Assembly: GCA_964492715.1 (NCBI GenBank)
Contig: CAZBLK010000019.1
Coordinates: 1-51,318, forward strand
Reading direction: 5' to 3'
Source: CAZBLK01 sp964492715
GTDB lineage: Bacteria; Bacillota; Clostridia; Lachnospirales; WRBF01
DNA length: 51,318 nt
The notes below the pieces were generated by a model. The model was not told where the DNA came from, made no database searches, and saw only the letters and a program-made list of their open reading frames with translations. A program made the position numbers and the translations under genes. The stretch's first letter is position 1, and each line of letters starts with the position of its first letter. Positions 32,754 through 40,514 of the stretch are shown piece by piece.

Positions 32754-34646
32754 TTACCTTGGTTCAAGAATTTTTTTCTTTTGCTTTTGCCCAGGGAATA
32801 AAATTGGCTCAAGCTCTTTTATTCCTGCTCCTTGCATGTAGTAGGCAATAATTGCAGCATCGCCCATTGTCATGCTTGCATCTGGGTAAAAACAGCCGTT
32901 GTCGTCAACTGAAATAACTTCATGCTCCAAATATTTGTTTAGTGCGTAGTAAGCCTCGGGGTTTGCTTGTTTGCTAATGTCTTTAATTATACCTGTTTCA
33001 AAGTCAACAGTGTCTGGAAGGTCAAACACTCTGTCCATGTAGGTAATTAATTCTGCCCTTGTAACTGGGGCGTTAGGGTAAAACTTGTTCTTTTTGTCGC
33101 CTTCAATTATTCCGTAATACTTAGCCTTTAAAATATACGCTTTGTCTGGGCTTGAAGCTGTGTCGGCAAAGTGTGAAATGTTGTATTCCATGTCTGGAAG
33201 GTTTGTCGCCATACGCATAATCATTTTAACTGCCTGCCCACGAGTTAAAACGTTTCCTGCTCTATATTCGTCCTCTGCAAACCAACCGTGCCCTACAATT
33301 GTTTCGCTTGCTTTGGCAAGAGATACTTTATTCTTGTTTTGCCCTGGTGCGTTTTGGTTACCAGGTTTTTTTGTAGGCGTTGGAGTTGCTGTTGGTGTTA
33401 TTGTTGGCATTGGAGCTTCTGTTGGTGTTATTGTTGGTGCTGGAGTTTCTGTTGGTACTGGTGTTGCTGTTGGTGCTGTTGGTGCTGGTGTTGGAGTAGC
33501 TGTCGGAACTGGAGTTGGTGTTGCAGTCGGAACTGGAGTTGGTGTTGCTGTCGGAACTGGAGTTGGTGTAGCTGTTGGAGCTGGAGTTGGTGTTGCAGAT
33601 GGAGTTTTATAAGCTGCGTACTCTGCCCAAACCTCCGCTACATCTTGCCCCAAAGCCCAGCTTCCAGAGCCCTTCAAGCCGTACTTTTCCACAAGCCCAA
33701 GCTTATACATTGTTGCTCGTGTGTCGTCATACCAAATTTCATAATTTCCTGGGGTTAAAACACGACCGCCCCAAAGCTTTGGCATAACTTCGCCTTCCGA
33801 CAATGTTAAGTAAACTTGTGCAGATTGGCTGCTTTCATAATATTTTTTTGTTGCATTGTAATTTGTCAAAAGGTTTTTCACGTCAATGCTTGTCAAGCCA
33901 TTTCCACCAATTGGCTCGCCTTCTTTCCAGTAGCGTCCAAAAAATGGAACGCCAAGCACAAGCTTGTCAGGCGTTGCATATTTTAAGCATTGTTGAATTG
34001 TTTTTTCTACAAATGTAGAGCTTGCCACAGGGCCAGAAGGTCCACCATAGTACGATTCGTCGTAGCCCATTATCATTAAATAGTCACAGGCTTCTGCAAG
34101 TGCTTTGTAGTCGTATGAGCCGTGCCAGCCTGTTGTCCAGCCGTATGGGTTTGCTGCAACTGCTGTTGCAACTGTTTTGTCTGGCATCTTGTCTTTTAAA
34201 CGCCTTACAAAATTTGTGTACATGTCCTTTTGAAGGTGAGTTACGTTTTCGATGTCAACGTTTACACCGTCAAGGTCGTAGGCATAAACAACGGCCGCAA
34301 GCTGGTCGGTAAGTGCTTCGGTGTTGTTTAGTGCTGTTATTCCGAGGTTTCTGTCCCAGTGGTTGCTTATAAACGGAATAACGTTAATTCCTTTGTCGTG
34401 CATTGACTTGATAAAAGCTTTGTCAATTTTTGGGTAGTAAAGCGAGCCGTCTGCATTAATGTCAAAGTAGTCGGGCGTTACAGTGTCAAGTATGCCGTCT
34501 GTGTTGTTGACATAGTTGTTGTACTGTGTTGTTGTGCCGCCAAAAAGGTATGACATTGCGTATTCGTGTGCTGTTGCTGAAACTGCACTGTTCATAAACA
34601 CAACTGATGCAATAGCTGCCGAAACGTATTTTTTAAAACGCTTCAT
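32754..34646 (-). CDS. secreted GH18 glycosidase with Pro/Thr linker and SLH domains
   Basis: A protein of 630 residues. A signal peptide (KYVSAAIASVVFMNSAVSAT) is followed by a glycoside hydrolase 18 domain with the catalytic DGVNVDIE at 126-133 (acid Glu133) and later MIMGYDESYYGG and GVPFFGRYW. It resembles spore-cortex/peptidoglycan GH18 enzymes (YaaH/SleL type). Residues about 353-435 are a repetitive linker of TATPTPVP-type units encoded by near-identical 24-bp repeats (about 33480-33600). The C-terminal part has surface-layer-homology repeats (GWFAEDEYRAGNVLTRGQAV, FYPNAPVTRAELITYMDRVF, CFYPDASMTMGD) anchoring it to the wall. It adjoins the prophage but reads as a host gene. Confidence 0.9.
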   Translation of the reverse strand: MKRFKKYVSAAIASVVFMNSAVSATAHEYAMSYLFGGTTTQYNNYVNNTDGILDTVTPDYFDINADGSLYYPKIDKAFIKSMHDKGINVIPFISNHWDRNLGITALNNTEALTDQLAAVVYAYDLDGVNVDIENVTHLQKDMYTNFVRRLKDKMPDKTVATAVAANPYGWTTGWHGSYDYKALAEACDYLMIMGYDESYYGGPSGPVASSTFVEKTIQQCLKYATPDKLVLGVPFFGRYWKEGEPIGGNGLTSIDVKNLLTNYNATKKYYESSQSAQVYLTLSEGEVMPKLWGGRVLTPGNYEIWYDDTRATMYKLGLVEKYGLKGSGSWALGQDVAEVWAEYAAYKTPSATPTPAPTATPTPVPTATPTPVPTATPTPVPTATPTPAPTAPTATPVPTETPAPTITPTEAPMPTITPTATPTPTKKPGNQNAPGQNKNKVSLAKASETIVGHGWFAEDEYRAGNVLTRGQAVKMIMRMATNLPDMEYNISHFADTASSPDKAYILKAKYYGIIEGDKKNKFYPNAPVTRAELITYMDRVFDLPDTVDFETGIIKDISKQANPEAYYALNKYLEHEVISVDDNGCFYPDASMTMGDAAIIAYYMQGAGIKELEPILFPGQKQKKKILEPR

Positions 34647-34774
34647 TAATATGTTCCTCCTTATTTACAATAAATACTTTTTCTTCTGTTTCTAGTAAAT
34701 ATTGTTCCTAGAGGAAATAAAAATATTCTCTGGTAGCTTATCCATATTTTGTCTATATTTACTCAACAAAAAAA

Positions 34775-34810
34775 GCTTCACACACTGAGATAAACCTCAA
34801 CGTGTGAAGC
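34775..34810 (-). terminator. terminator of the phage late operon
   Basis: Stem GCTTCACAC / GTGTGAAGC with an inner GAG/CTC pairing, followed on the minus strand by TTTTTTT. It marks the left limit of the phage transcript. Confidence 0.88.
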
Positions 34811-34815
34811 GTGTC

Positions 34816-35118
34816 TCACTTCCCTGTCAAATGGTCAAGCATTTCTTTCTTTACAATGTTTAACGTTTCAATGCTATTTCCAGATATTCTGTTGTCAATT
34901 AGAGCAATAACAGCTCTGCACAACAAATTGTTCGTAACAATGTTTTCGTGCAAAACCTCAATGTTTTTCTTTTCATGCCTTTCAAGTGCAGCAACACGGC
35001 GTGAAACACTAATTGCAGGCGAAGCCATTCGCCAAATAACCGCACCGGCACCGCCTAAAATTGATAACCCTCCAGCAAGCGCAAGCAACGCTTGAACTGT
35101 AATTTGAACGTCTACCAT
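34816..35118 (-). CDS. small phage membrane protein (holin/XhlA-like)
   Basis: A protein of 100 residues with one hydrophobic N-terminal segment (LLALAGGLSILGGAGAVIW) and a charged helical C-terminus (ALERHEKKNIEVLHENIV). This is the reverse of classical XhlA order, so the name is only approximate. It is the last gene of the lysis block. Possible holin partner or spanin-like accessory. Confidence 0.65.
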   Translation of the reverse strand: MVDVQITVQALLALAGGLSILGGAGAVIWRMASPAISVSRRVAALERHEKKNIEVLHENIVTNNLLCRAVIALIDNRISGNSIETLNIVKKEMLDHLTGK

Positions 35119-35129
35119 AAAACCACCAC

Positions 35130-35426
35130 CTACTTTTTAACCTGTGCGTTAAAAAGCTCGTAAACTGCTTTTTCTATAAGCACATCAATTTCAATTTCAG
35201 AAAGCGTTACACCTTTTTGCTTTAAAAAGTCAATTACTGCTGTTTTCTTTTGGCTTCCGCTTCCTGTTACTTTATAAATTTGCTCGTACGCCATTACAGC
35301 GCAAGAAACCCAATCTTTAATTACTTCAAGCTTGCTTTCGTCAAGCCTTTTTACAACAAGCCTTAAAACAATACCAGTCAAAACAATTACAATGCTAGAA
35401 AAAACATATTGAAAAATATCAATCAT
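35130..35426 (-). CDS. phage holin, LLH family
   Basis: A protein of 98 residues with one N-terminal transmembrane helix (YVFSSIVIVLTGIVLRLVV). A soluble domain follows with AVMAYEQIYKVTGSGSQKK and FLKQKGVTLSEIEIDVLIE. This pattern is characteristic of the LL-H-type holin family. It would permeabilise the membrane so that the amidase reaches the wall. Its start overlaps the stop of the preceding gene by 4 bp. Confidence 0.85.
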   Translation of the reverse strand: MIDIFQYVFSSIVIVLTGIVLRLVVKRLDESKLEVIKDWVSCAVMAYEQIYKVTGSGSQKKTAVIDFLKQKGVTLSEIEIDVLIEKAVYELFNAQVKK

Positions 35427-35659
35427 TTATTTTCCTCCTCAACCCAGCGGTTATATTTGTTTACGCTTACGTCTCGGCAGCCTGTCAAAGCAAAGTACCC
35501 CCCTGTTGTAAAGCCGCCGTACATCGTTATTACGGCGACTGCAACATCGGACAACGTTTCCTTTCCAAACCACGACAGAAAAAAGTTACCTGCCAAAACA
35601 GCACAAACTATAAACACCGAAAAAATGACAATCTTTTTGCTAAATTGAATATCTATCAC
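35423..35659 (-). CDS. small phage membrane protein, 78 residues
   Basis: Two hydrophobic stretches (IVIFSVFIVCAVLAGNFFL and VAVAVITMYGGFTTGGYFAL) and a charged tail NRWVEEENK. It sits between amidase and LLH holin genes with 3-bp and overlapping junctions. Two-helix topology fits a class II holin or antiholin; the family is not firmly recognised. Confidence 0.65.
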   Translation of the reverse strand: MIDIQFSKKIVIFSVFIVCAVLAGNFFLSWFGKETLSDVAVAVITMYGGFTTGGYFALTGCRDVSVNKYNRWVEEENK

Positions 35660-35662
35660 CGC

Positions 35663-36283
35663 CTAAAAATACTTTTCCTTCAACCTGCTCTGTAAAATTC
35701 CAACATACTTTTCATCAGCTTCCATTCCGGCGTAACTCACCCTGTCCCAATATTTTAAATCCATTTGAACGCCAAGCATTTTGCAAAGCTCTGTCAAAAC
35801 ATTCACCTTTAGCGTCTGCCATTCTTTAGGGTTGCGCACATGATAAAGCGGGCACGCCTTGCCCGTAACGTCATAATGCCTAATTATGTCACAGATAGGG
35901 TCAAGCCTGTAATCTTTGCAAAGCTCTGCACAAAGCTCTATTAAAGAGTTGTTTGTGCTTTTTGTAAACTTACCATCAGGCTTTGGGTGGCAGTTTTCTA
36001 TTGATATAGAAAAAGCATTTGCAGAATTTGTGCAATATGCAACTTCGTTTTCCGGCACGCACTTTATAATTTCGCCCTCTATCCCAACTATGTAATGGCT
36101 GCTTGCAAAAACAGCTTCGCTTTCGTGCTTTTGGTTTTTTAGGTTTTCAAAATAGTTTCTGTTTGCAAGTGCTGAACTGCCAGCGTTTCCAACATAATGC
36201 AATGCAATTTTTTGCACCTTTTTTAAAGCTGTCTGTGGGCGTGAAAATCGATTTGGCGTTAAAAGCATTTCAGTTATTTTCAT
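35663..36283 (-). CDS. phage N-acetylmuramoyl-L-alanine amidase (Amidase_2)
   Basis: ATG 36283 overlaps the stop of the upstream 49-residue gene (TGATG) and uses its GGGGGT as ribosome site. The product has 206 residues. Zn-amidase features: IALHYVGNAGSS (first His), SSHYIVGIEGEI, SISIENCHP and IRHYDVTGKACPLYH (second His and metal Cys). It cleaves the MurNAc-L-Ala bond for host lysis. There is no obvious separate cell-wall-binding domain; the last 40 residues could serve that role. Confidence 0.9.
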   Translation of the reverse strand: MKITEMLLTPNRFSRPQTALKKVQKIALHYVGNAGSSALANRNYFENLKNQKHESEAVFASSHYIVGIEGEIIKCVPENEVAYCTNSANAFSISIENCHPKPDGKFTKSTNNSLIELCAELCKDYRLDPICDIIRHYDVTGKACPLYHVRNPKEWQTLKVNVLTELCKMLGVQMDLKYWDRVSYAGMEADEKYVGILQSRLKEKYF

Positions 36284-36432
36284 CAGTACCCCCATTTTTC
36301 TAGCCGTTCGCTAACCCAGTCATCTACAAGGCTTTTGTTTAGCTTAGAAGCCGCAACAAGCTTTTTAAGCGTGTTTTCTGTAACCATGTTTTTCATAAAC
36401 TGCTCGTACAAACCTTTTTCAAAATCTGTCAT
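36283..36432 (-). CDS. 49-residue phage protein
   Basis: ATG 36432 to TGA 36283. The sequence begins MTDFEKGLYEQFMKNMVTEN and has a Lys/Leu helix followed by WVSERLEKWGY. It overlaps both neighbours by one base or a few, the typical tight phage arrangement, which supports it as a real gene. Position resembles that of XkdX-type small tail-end proteins; no clear sequence match. Confidence 0.65.
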   Translation of the reverse strand: MTDFEKGLYEQFMKNMVTENTLKKLVAASKLNKSLVDDWVSERLEKWGY

Positions 36433-36710
36433 TAAATCACCCCCGCAATATAAAGCTCTGCCTTTAAGTCGCTTATTTGCTGTGCAACCTCGGCATTTGT
36501 TGGCTGGTAAACCTGCACAGGCTCATAAGCATTTTCTTTAACAACAGGCTCTGTAAAAACCCAGTTACCGTCAACAATTTCAGCACTGCTGCCAACACTA
36601 GCCGCCGTACCTTCAATTTCTGCAACTTCAAAAATATCTGGAAGCCCAATCGGCTTTTCGCTTAAAGTTCCTGCAACTTTTCCAATTGCTTTTTCAATAA
36701 TTACGTACAT
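36432..36710 (-). CDS. small phage tail-end protein
   Basis: ATG 36710 follows AGGTGTTG; the longer frame overlaps the upstream gene more. The product has 92 residues. The C-terminal PVQVYQPTNAEVAQQISDLK is common in small proteins encoded after tail fibres of Bacillota phages (XkdW-like position). Function unknown. Confidence 0.65.
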   Translation of the reverse strand: MYVIIEKAIGKVAGTLSEKPIGLPDIFEVAEIEGTAASVGSSAEIVDGNWVFTEPVVKENAYEPVQVYQPTNAEVAQQISDLKAELYIAGVI

Positions 36711-36721
36711 TGTCACAACAC

Positions 36722-37636
36722 CTACCATTCTATAAATACTGCGCCGCTTCCGCCTGGGCCTCCAGCACCGCCTAATGCCGACGAATTTGTGTTGCTGGAA
36801 TTGCCGCCGCTGCCGCCTGTTCCACCTTCTCCACCTGCAATAAAAAGTTCTTCATACCTGTAAGCATTAGCTTCTAAAATCTCCACTAAATTTCCATTAA
36901 TTCCACTTTTGTAGTTATAAGAGACACCGTTAACAGAATGTGGAGAAGTAACAGATGCTCCGCCACCCCTTGCGCTATCACCATAAAGGGTGTACTTTCC
37001 AACATAAATTTTTTTACCGCCGCCACATGCTCCTGCACCGCTTTGCAAGTTTACAAAATTTCCGCCTGCTTCTGTTACACTTTGCCCTTTTGTTACGCCA
37101 GCCGTAGACGAGCTGAAAGTAAAGCTTCCAAAGCTTGATGTTCCCCCAACCCCTCCAGTACCTCCGTTTGTTACACCAGTTAAAACATTGCTTGCATTGT
37201 ACACTGGGCCTCCTCCTACTCCGCCAGCACCACCAGCACCAACTACAACTGTAACAGTTGAAAGGGGAACTACAGCAACTGCACAAGGGATTAAACAATA
37301 AGAAGCGCCGCCCCCTGCTCCGCCACCGCCCCCAAGCCTCTTGCCAGAATTTGCTCCACCGCTTCCTCCTGCACTACCGCTTCCGCCACTTCCTCCGCCA
37401 GCTCCACCGCTTCCGCCGTTCGTACCACCTCCATATGTTGAGGTTGCGCAGCCGCCTCCGCCGCCTCCACCACCACCTCCGCTGTATCCCGAAACATAAA
37501 CTTTCGTTACATTGTTTGGTACAACCCATTGGTACACCCCAGGCACTACAAACTCTATGCGGTTTGTAAAAATTCTTTCGTTCAGCGGTGCTTTTAAGTC
37601 GCTGTTTATAGCTTTAACAATTTCTGCATAGCTCAA
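36722..37636 (-). CDS. glycine-rich phage tail/fibre protein
   Basis: A protein of 304 residues. The N-terminus ends in FVVPGVYQWVVPNNVTKVYV-type sequence, a conserved motif of Gly-rich phage proteins. This is followed by long Gly/Ser/Ala tracts (about 53-105 and later 270-300) likely to form polyglycine-II-type helices at the fibre tip. The DNA is locally GC-rich, which gives long spurious frames on the other strand. Likely a receptor-binding or fibre-tip protein. Confidence 0.8.
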   Translation of the reverse strand: MSYAEIVKAINSDLKAPLNERIFTNRIEFVVPGVYQWVVPNNVTKVYVSGYSGGGGGGGGGGCATSTYGGGTNGGSGGAGGGSGGSGSAGGSGGANSGKRLGGGGGAGGGASYCLIPCAVAVVPLSTVTVVVGAGGAGGVGGGPVYNASNVLTGVTNGGTGGVGGTSSFGSFTFSSSTAGVTKGQSVTEAGGNFVNLQSGAGACGGGKKIYVGKYTLYGDSARGGGASVTSPHSVNGVSYNYKSGINGNLVEILEANAYRYEELFIAGGEGGTGGSGGNSSNTNSSALGGAGGPGGSGAVFIEW

Positions 37637-37640
37637 AAAA

Positions 37641-38741
37641 TCATCTCCCTATACTTTGTTTTATTTTGTCAATAAGTGTTGGCATTTTTTCGCCAAAAGT
37701 CAGTTCAAGCTGGTATCCGTTTGCCGCTGTCCATTTTTCCAACGCTTCTGTAATTGTCGAGTGCAAAACGTAATCTCCATATTTCAGCGTAACAGTGTCA
37801 CCAATTTTATAGTCAACGCCATATTTCAAAACATGGTACGGGTTAATTTTTCCGTCAAGTGTAAGCACGCTTTTTGCTTCAAAAAGTTTTAACTGTCCAC
37901 GTTCGTTAAGCTTTAGCGTATCCGTCTTTAAAACGTCACCTGCCGAAACATAAACTTCTCGCCTGTCAATGTCCGTTTTTCGGCCTCCAACTTCAACCAC
38001 CTGCACATCAAGCCCTTCGCCTTTGCTTTTTACAACTGCAATATTTTTGTACCCAATTAAACTTTCAATTAAATACTCGGAAAAAATGTTGTCATATTGG
38101 GAAGAAAAAATAACAGGCGGATAAACGCTTTGCGTTGAAGCAAGGTTGCGCCCTTGATAAACGTCAAGAGAAATTTTTTTCAAGCTAACATCAAAAAAAG
38201 CCGAAACTCCCAAAGACGTAGCCCGTGCAATATAAGCAATTTCTTCGTCAAGCTTTTTATAGCAAGTTTCAAAAGTTATTGTGCTTCCTCTGTTTTGGTT
38301 TTTAATAATTGTCATAAAATTCATTCGCCTGTCAGTGTTTAAAGCAGTGTTCAGCAAGTTAAAATTTAACAGCGTTTTTATTAAGGCTTCGCCAGTTCCT
38401 GTTAAAACCCACTTGTCAGAATTTAGCTGTGGGTAAGTTAACCTAAGGCTAAAAAAGTATTCCAAAGTAAAGCCTTTTGCTAAAAGCTTGTCACCTCTGC
38501 CGTTTCCACCTTCAAATGTTTGCTCCACATGCTCAATAACCCCAGAGCGTAGCCCATCCAAATAAACAAACCGCCCAACTTTTAAAAGCTGGCTGTTTTG
38601 TTTGTTACTGTTTATAGAAATTGCAAACTCGCCATACGTCACAAGCCTTCGTGAAAAAACAAACTCCTCGTAGTCGTCAACTTCACCCAAAAACTCAAAG
38701 TTTCTGCTAAAAATCCTAATAGAAGTACGCATATCTCCCAT
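37641..38741 (-). CDS. siphovirus Gp37-like tail protein
   Basis: ATG 38741 forms TGATG with the stop of the upstream gene and has GAGGAG 8 nt before. The product has 366 residues. The N-terminus (RIFSRNFEFLGEVDDYEEFV, then RRLVTYGEFAISI) matches the ReqiPepy6 Gp37-like family, which are baseplate/tail-hub proteins related to Tal. No peptidase domain seen. It follows Dit and the structural gene 38741-39601. Confidence 0.82.
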   Translation of the reverse strand: MGDMRTSIRIFSRNFEFLGEVDDYEEFVFSRRLVTYGEFAISINSNKQNSQLLKVGRFVYLDGLRSGVIEHVEQTFEGGNGRGDKLLAKGFTLEYFFSLRLTYPQLNSDKWVLTGTGEALIKTLLNFNLLNTALNTDRRMNFMTIIKNQNRGSTITFETCYKKLDEEIAYIARATSLGVSAFFDVSLKKISLDVYQGRNLASTQSVYPPVIFSSQYDNIFSEYLIESLIGYKNIAVVKSKGEGLDVQVVEVGGRKTDIDRREVYVSAGDVLKTDTLKLNERGQLKLFEAKSVLTLDGKINPYHVLKYGVDYKIGDTVTLKYGDYVLHSTITEALEKWTAANGYQLELTFGEKMPTLIDKIKQSIGR

Positions 38742-39601
38742 CAAACAAACTCCTCAACAATAGACGAAGCATTAAAAGTAGTAGTTTTAACACAGCTAAT
38801 TGCCGGCTCAGAAAAAGTGATAATTTGTTTTATTTGCCCGTTTGCCAAAAACTGCGTCGTCCTTTCGGCAAACAAACTGCCGTTACCTTTGTTCACAATT
38901 TGCTCGCTTATGCTTCCGTCAGCTTTAAACGTTGTAGTCATGCTGTAACCGCTGCGGCGAACCCAGTCGTCAAAGCTTTGGTTTGCATTTGCAAAAGTTT
39001 CTGCCCTAAGCTGCAAAACCCAGCCACGAAAGCTTTGCCAGTCTGCCAAAAACTCACCATGCTTTGCAATATATTGGTTGTAAATGTTGTCAAAGTTTGG
39101 CTGGTCAAAAAGCCCTGTTACAATTCCGCAATACGTGGAAGAAAGCCGCAAATCTGTAATGTTGCTTTGCAAAATTTCTGTTGCCCCTGCGTTTACACGA
39201 ATGTCTGCAAGCCCCAGCTCCCAAACGGCGTTGTCACGTTGTAACGTAGGTGGGTAAGGGTCGCTTGCCGGTGTTCCTTGTTTAATAACCGCACTTATAC
39301 GCCTTCCTGCTTGGTTTAGGTCAAGCCGCAAAACTACACGGTCAATTCTAGGAGTAGTAACATGTGCAGGGTTAACAGTAAGAGTCCTTGCAGCTTCTTT
39401 GTTTACATAGTGATAACCGTTTATAAACGCCCTGCCAACCTCAACTTTAATTTCCATTCCATAGCTTTTGTTAACCTTTAAGTAGTCGCCACCAAGCATA
39501 ACGCCGTTTCCAATAAACGACTTAAAATATTCAGAAAATTCTGCGGCCGTATACCGCCTGTCGCCTTCATAGCTGTTAAAAAAACAGCTCCATTCTGCCA
39601 T
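38741..39601 (-). CDS. phage baseplate/receptor-binding-region protein
   Basis: A protein of 286 residues beginning MAEWSCFFNSYEGDRRYTAA. The N-terminal half (GRAFINGYHYVN, TPRIDRVVLRLDLNQAGRRI, IKQGTPASDPYPP) is a widespread baseplate-type domain. The C-terminal half has a coiled region and beta-rich tail (YSMTTTFKADGSISEQIVNK). It is likely attached at the tail tip and involved in host binding or baseplate assembly. Confidence 0.78.
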   Translation of the reverse strand: MAEWSCFFNSYEGDRRYTAAEFSEYFKSFIGNGVMLGGDYLKVNKSYGMEIKVEVGRAFINGYHYVNKEAARTLTVNPAHVTTPRIDRVVLRLDLNQAGRRISAVIKQGTPASDPYPPTLQRDNAVWELGLADIRVNAGATEILQSNITDLRLSSTYCGIVTGLFDQPNFDNIYNQYIAKHGEFLADWQSFRGWVLQLRAETFANANQSFDDWVRRSGYSMTTTFKADGSISEQIVNKGNGSLFAERTTQFLANGQIKQIITFSEPAISCVKTTTFNASSIVEEFV

Positions 39602-39626
39602 ACTTTCACCTTCCTTTTAAAAAAGC

Positions 39627-40502
39627 CTACAGTCCAAAATACAACTGCTTGTAATAAATTTTTACGTTCGCCGTATCGTTGCCAACTTCAGCGTTAAACC
39701 TAATTAAATTTTCGCCAAGCGCAAGCTGAAAAAACGTGCTATTAAGGTCAATGTAATTAAAAGCATTTCGCTTGTTGCCGTTGTCGTCAATTATTACAAC
39801 GCTTTTGTTTCCAAAGCTTGTGTCTATATACATTTTTTCGTTTGCCCTAATAGGAGTATAAATTTTTATAAACTCGCCTGTAGTCAAGTTTTTAATTGTA
39901 GGCGTTTCAACGTAACCAGGAATTTCAATGCGAATAGGTGTTTCTACGTCACCGTTGTTTTGAAGAATAATTTGCCCCTTTTCAATGTCTCCAACAATTA
40001 TGTTTGGTTGAAACGAAAGCGGAAATTCAAAACAAGCCATTACCTCAACAAGCTTGCTTTCAAGCCATTCCAAATCTGCCAAAAAGTTCGACGGCACAAC
40101 AGCCGAAAAGTTAAAGTATAAAATTCCGTCTGGTACTGTGTAGTCTTGGTCTAAAAAGGTCGGGCCGTCAACCACTTGCACGTTTTCAAACACTCTAGTA
40201 AAGCTGTCCCCAAAAACCACCAAATCACCAGTATGTATAGGCGTTAAGCAGTTTATTATTTCTCTACGCCAAGCCTCACATTCCTCCAAGCTGTCCGTAA
40301 CCAAGCAAGCCTGAACAAAAACAACACGTTCAGAAACGTTTACACCAAGCCTAGTTTGCCCATGCTGATACGGCGACTTTACCAAAACAGCAGAACCGCC
40401 ACTTCCGTCCATTCCTTTTTGGCTAAGGAAAAAAATTGGACGTTCATTCCCAAAGGTAATTGTTTTTCCTGTTTCCTTGTTAACATAATTTAACCTTAAA
40501 AT
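39627..40502 (-). CDS. distal tail protein (Dit, Sipho_tail), apparent AUU start
   Basis: The first ATG is at 40412, but the frame is open upstream to the stop of the tape measure gene at 40515. The extra 30 codons read LRLNYVNKETGKTITFGNER and PIFFLSQKG, which is exactly the conserved Dit N-terminus. A strong AAGGGG lies 8 nt before ATT at 40502, so ATT (or a mutated ATG) is the natural start. With it the protein is about 291 residues. Dit forms the hexameric hub at the tail end. The C-terminal part (ENLIRFNAEVGNDTANVKIY) has the usual galectin-like strands. Confidence 0.82.
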   Translation of the reverse strand: MLRLNYVNKETGKTITFGNERPIFFLSQKGMDGSGGSAVLVKSPYQHGQTRLGVNVSERVVFVQACLVTDSLEECEAWRREIINCLTPIHTGDLVVFGDSFTRVFENVQVVDGPTFLDQDYTVPDGILYFNFSAVVPSNFLADLEWLESKLVEVMACFEFPLSFQPNIIVGDIEKGQIILQNNGDVETPIRIEIPGYVETPTIKNLTTGEFIKIYTPIRANEKMYIDTSFGNKSVVIIDDNGNKRNAFNYIDLNSTFFQLALGENLIRFNAEVGNDTANVKIYYKQLYFGL

Positions 40503-40514
40503 ATAACCAACCCC

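Noticed and set aside
33142..33758. Long plus-strand frames opposite the GH18-SLH gene
   Set aside because: They are by-products of the repetitive Pro/Thr linker codons. The minus-strand gene has signal peptide, catalytic motif and SLH domains.
37258..37569. Frames opposite or beside the glycine-rich tail gene
   Set aside because: They arise from GC-rich Gly codons; the compositions (Arg/His/Leu-rich or Ser/Cys-rich) are not protein-like.
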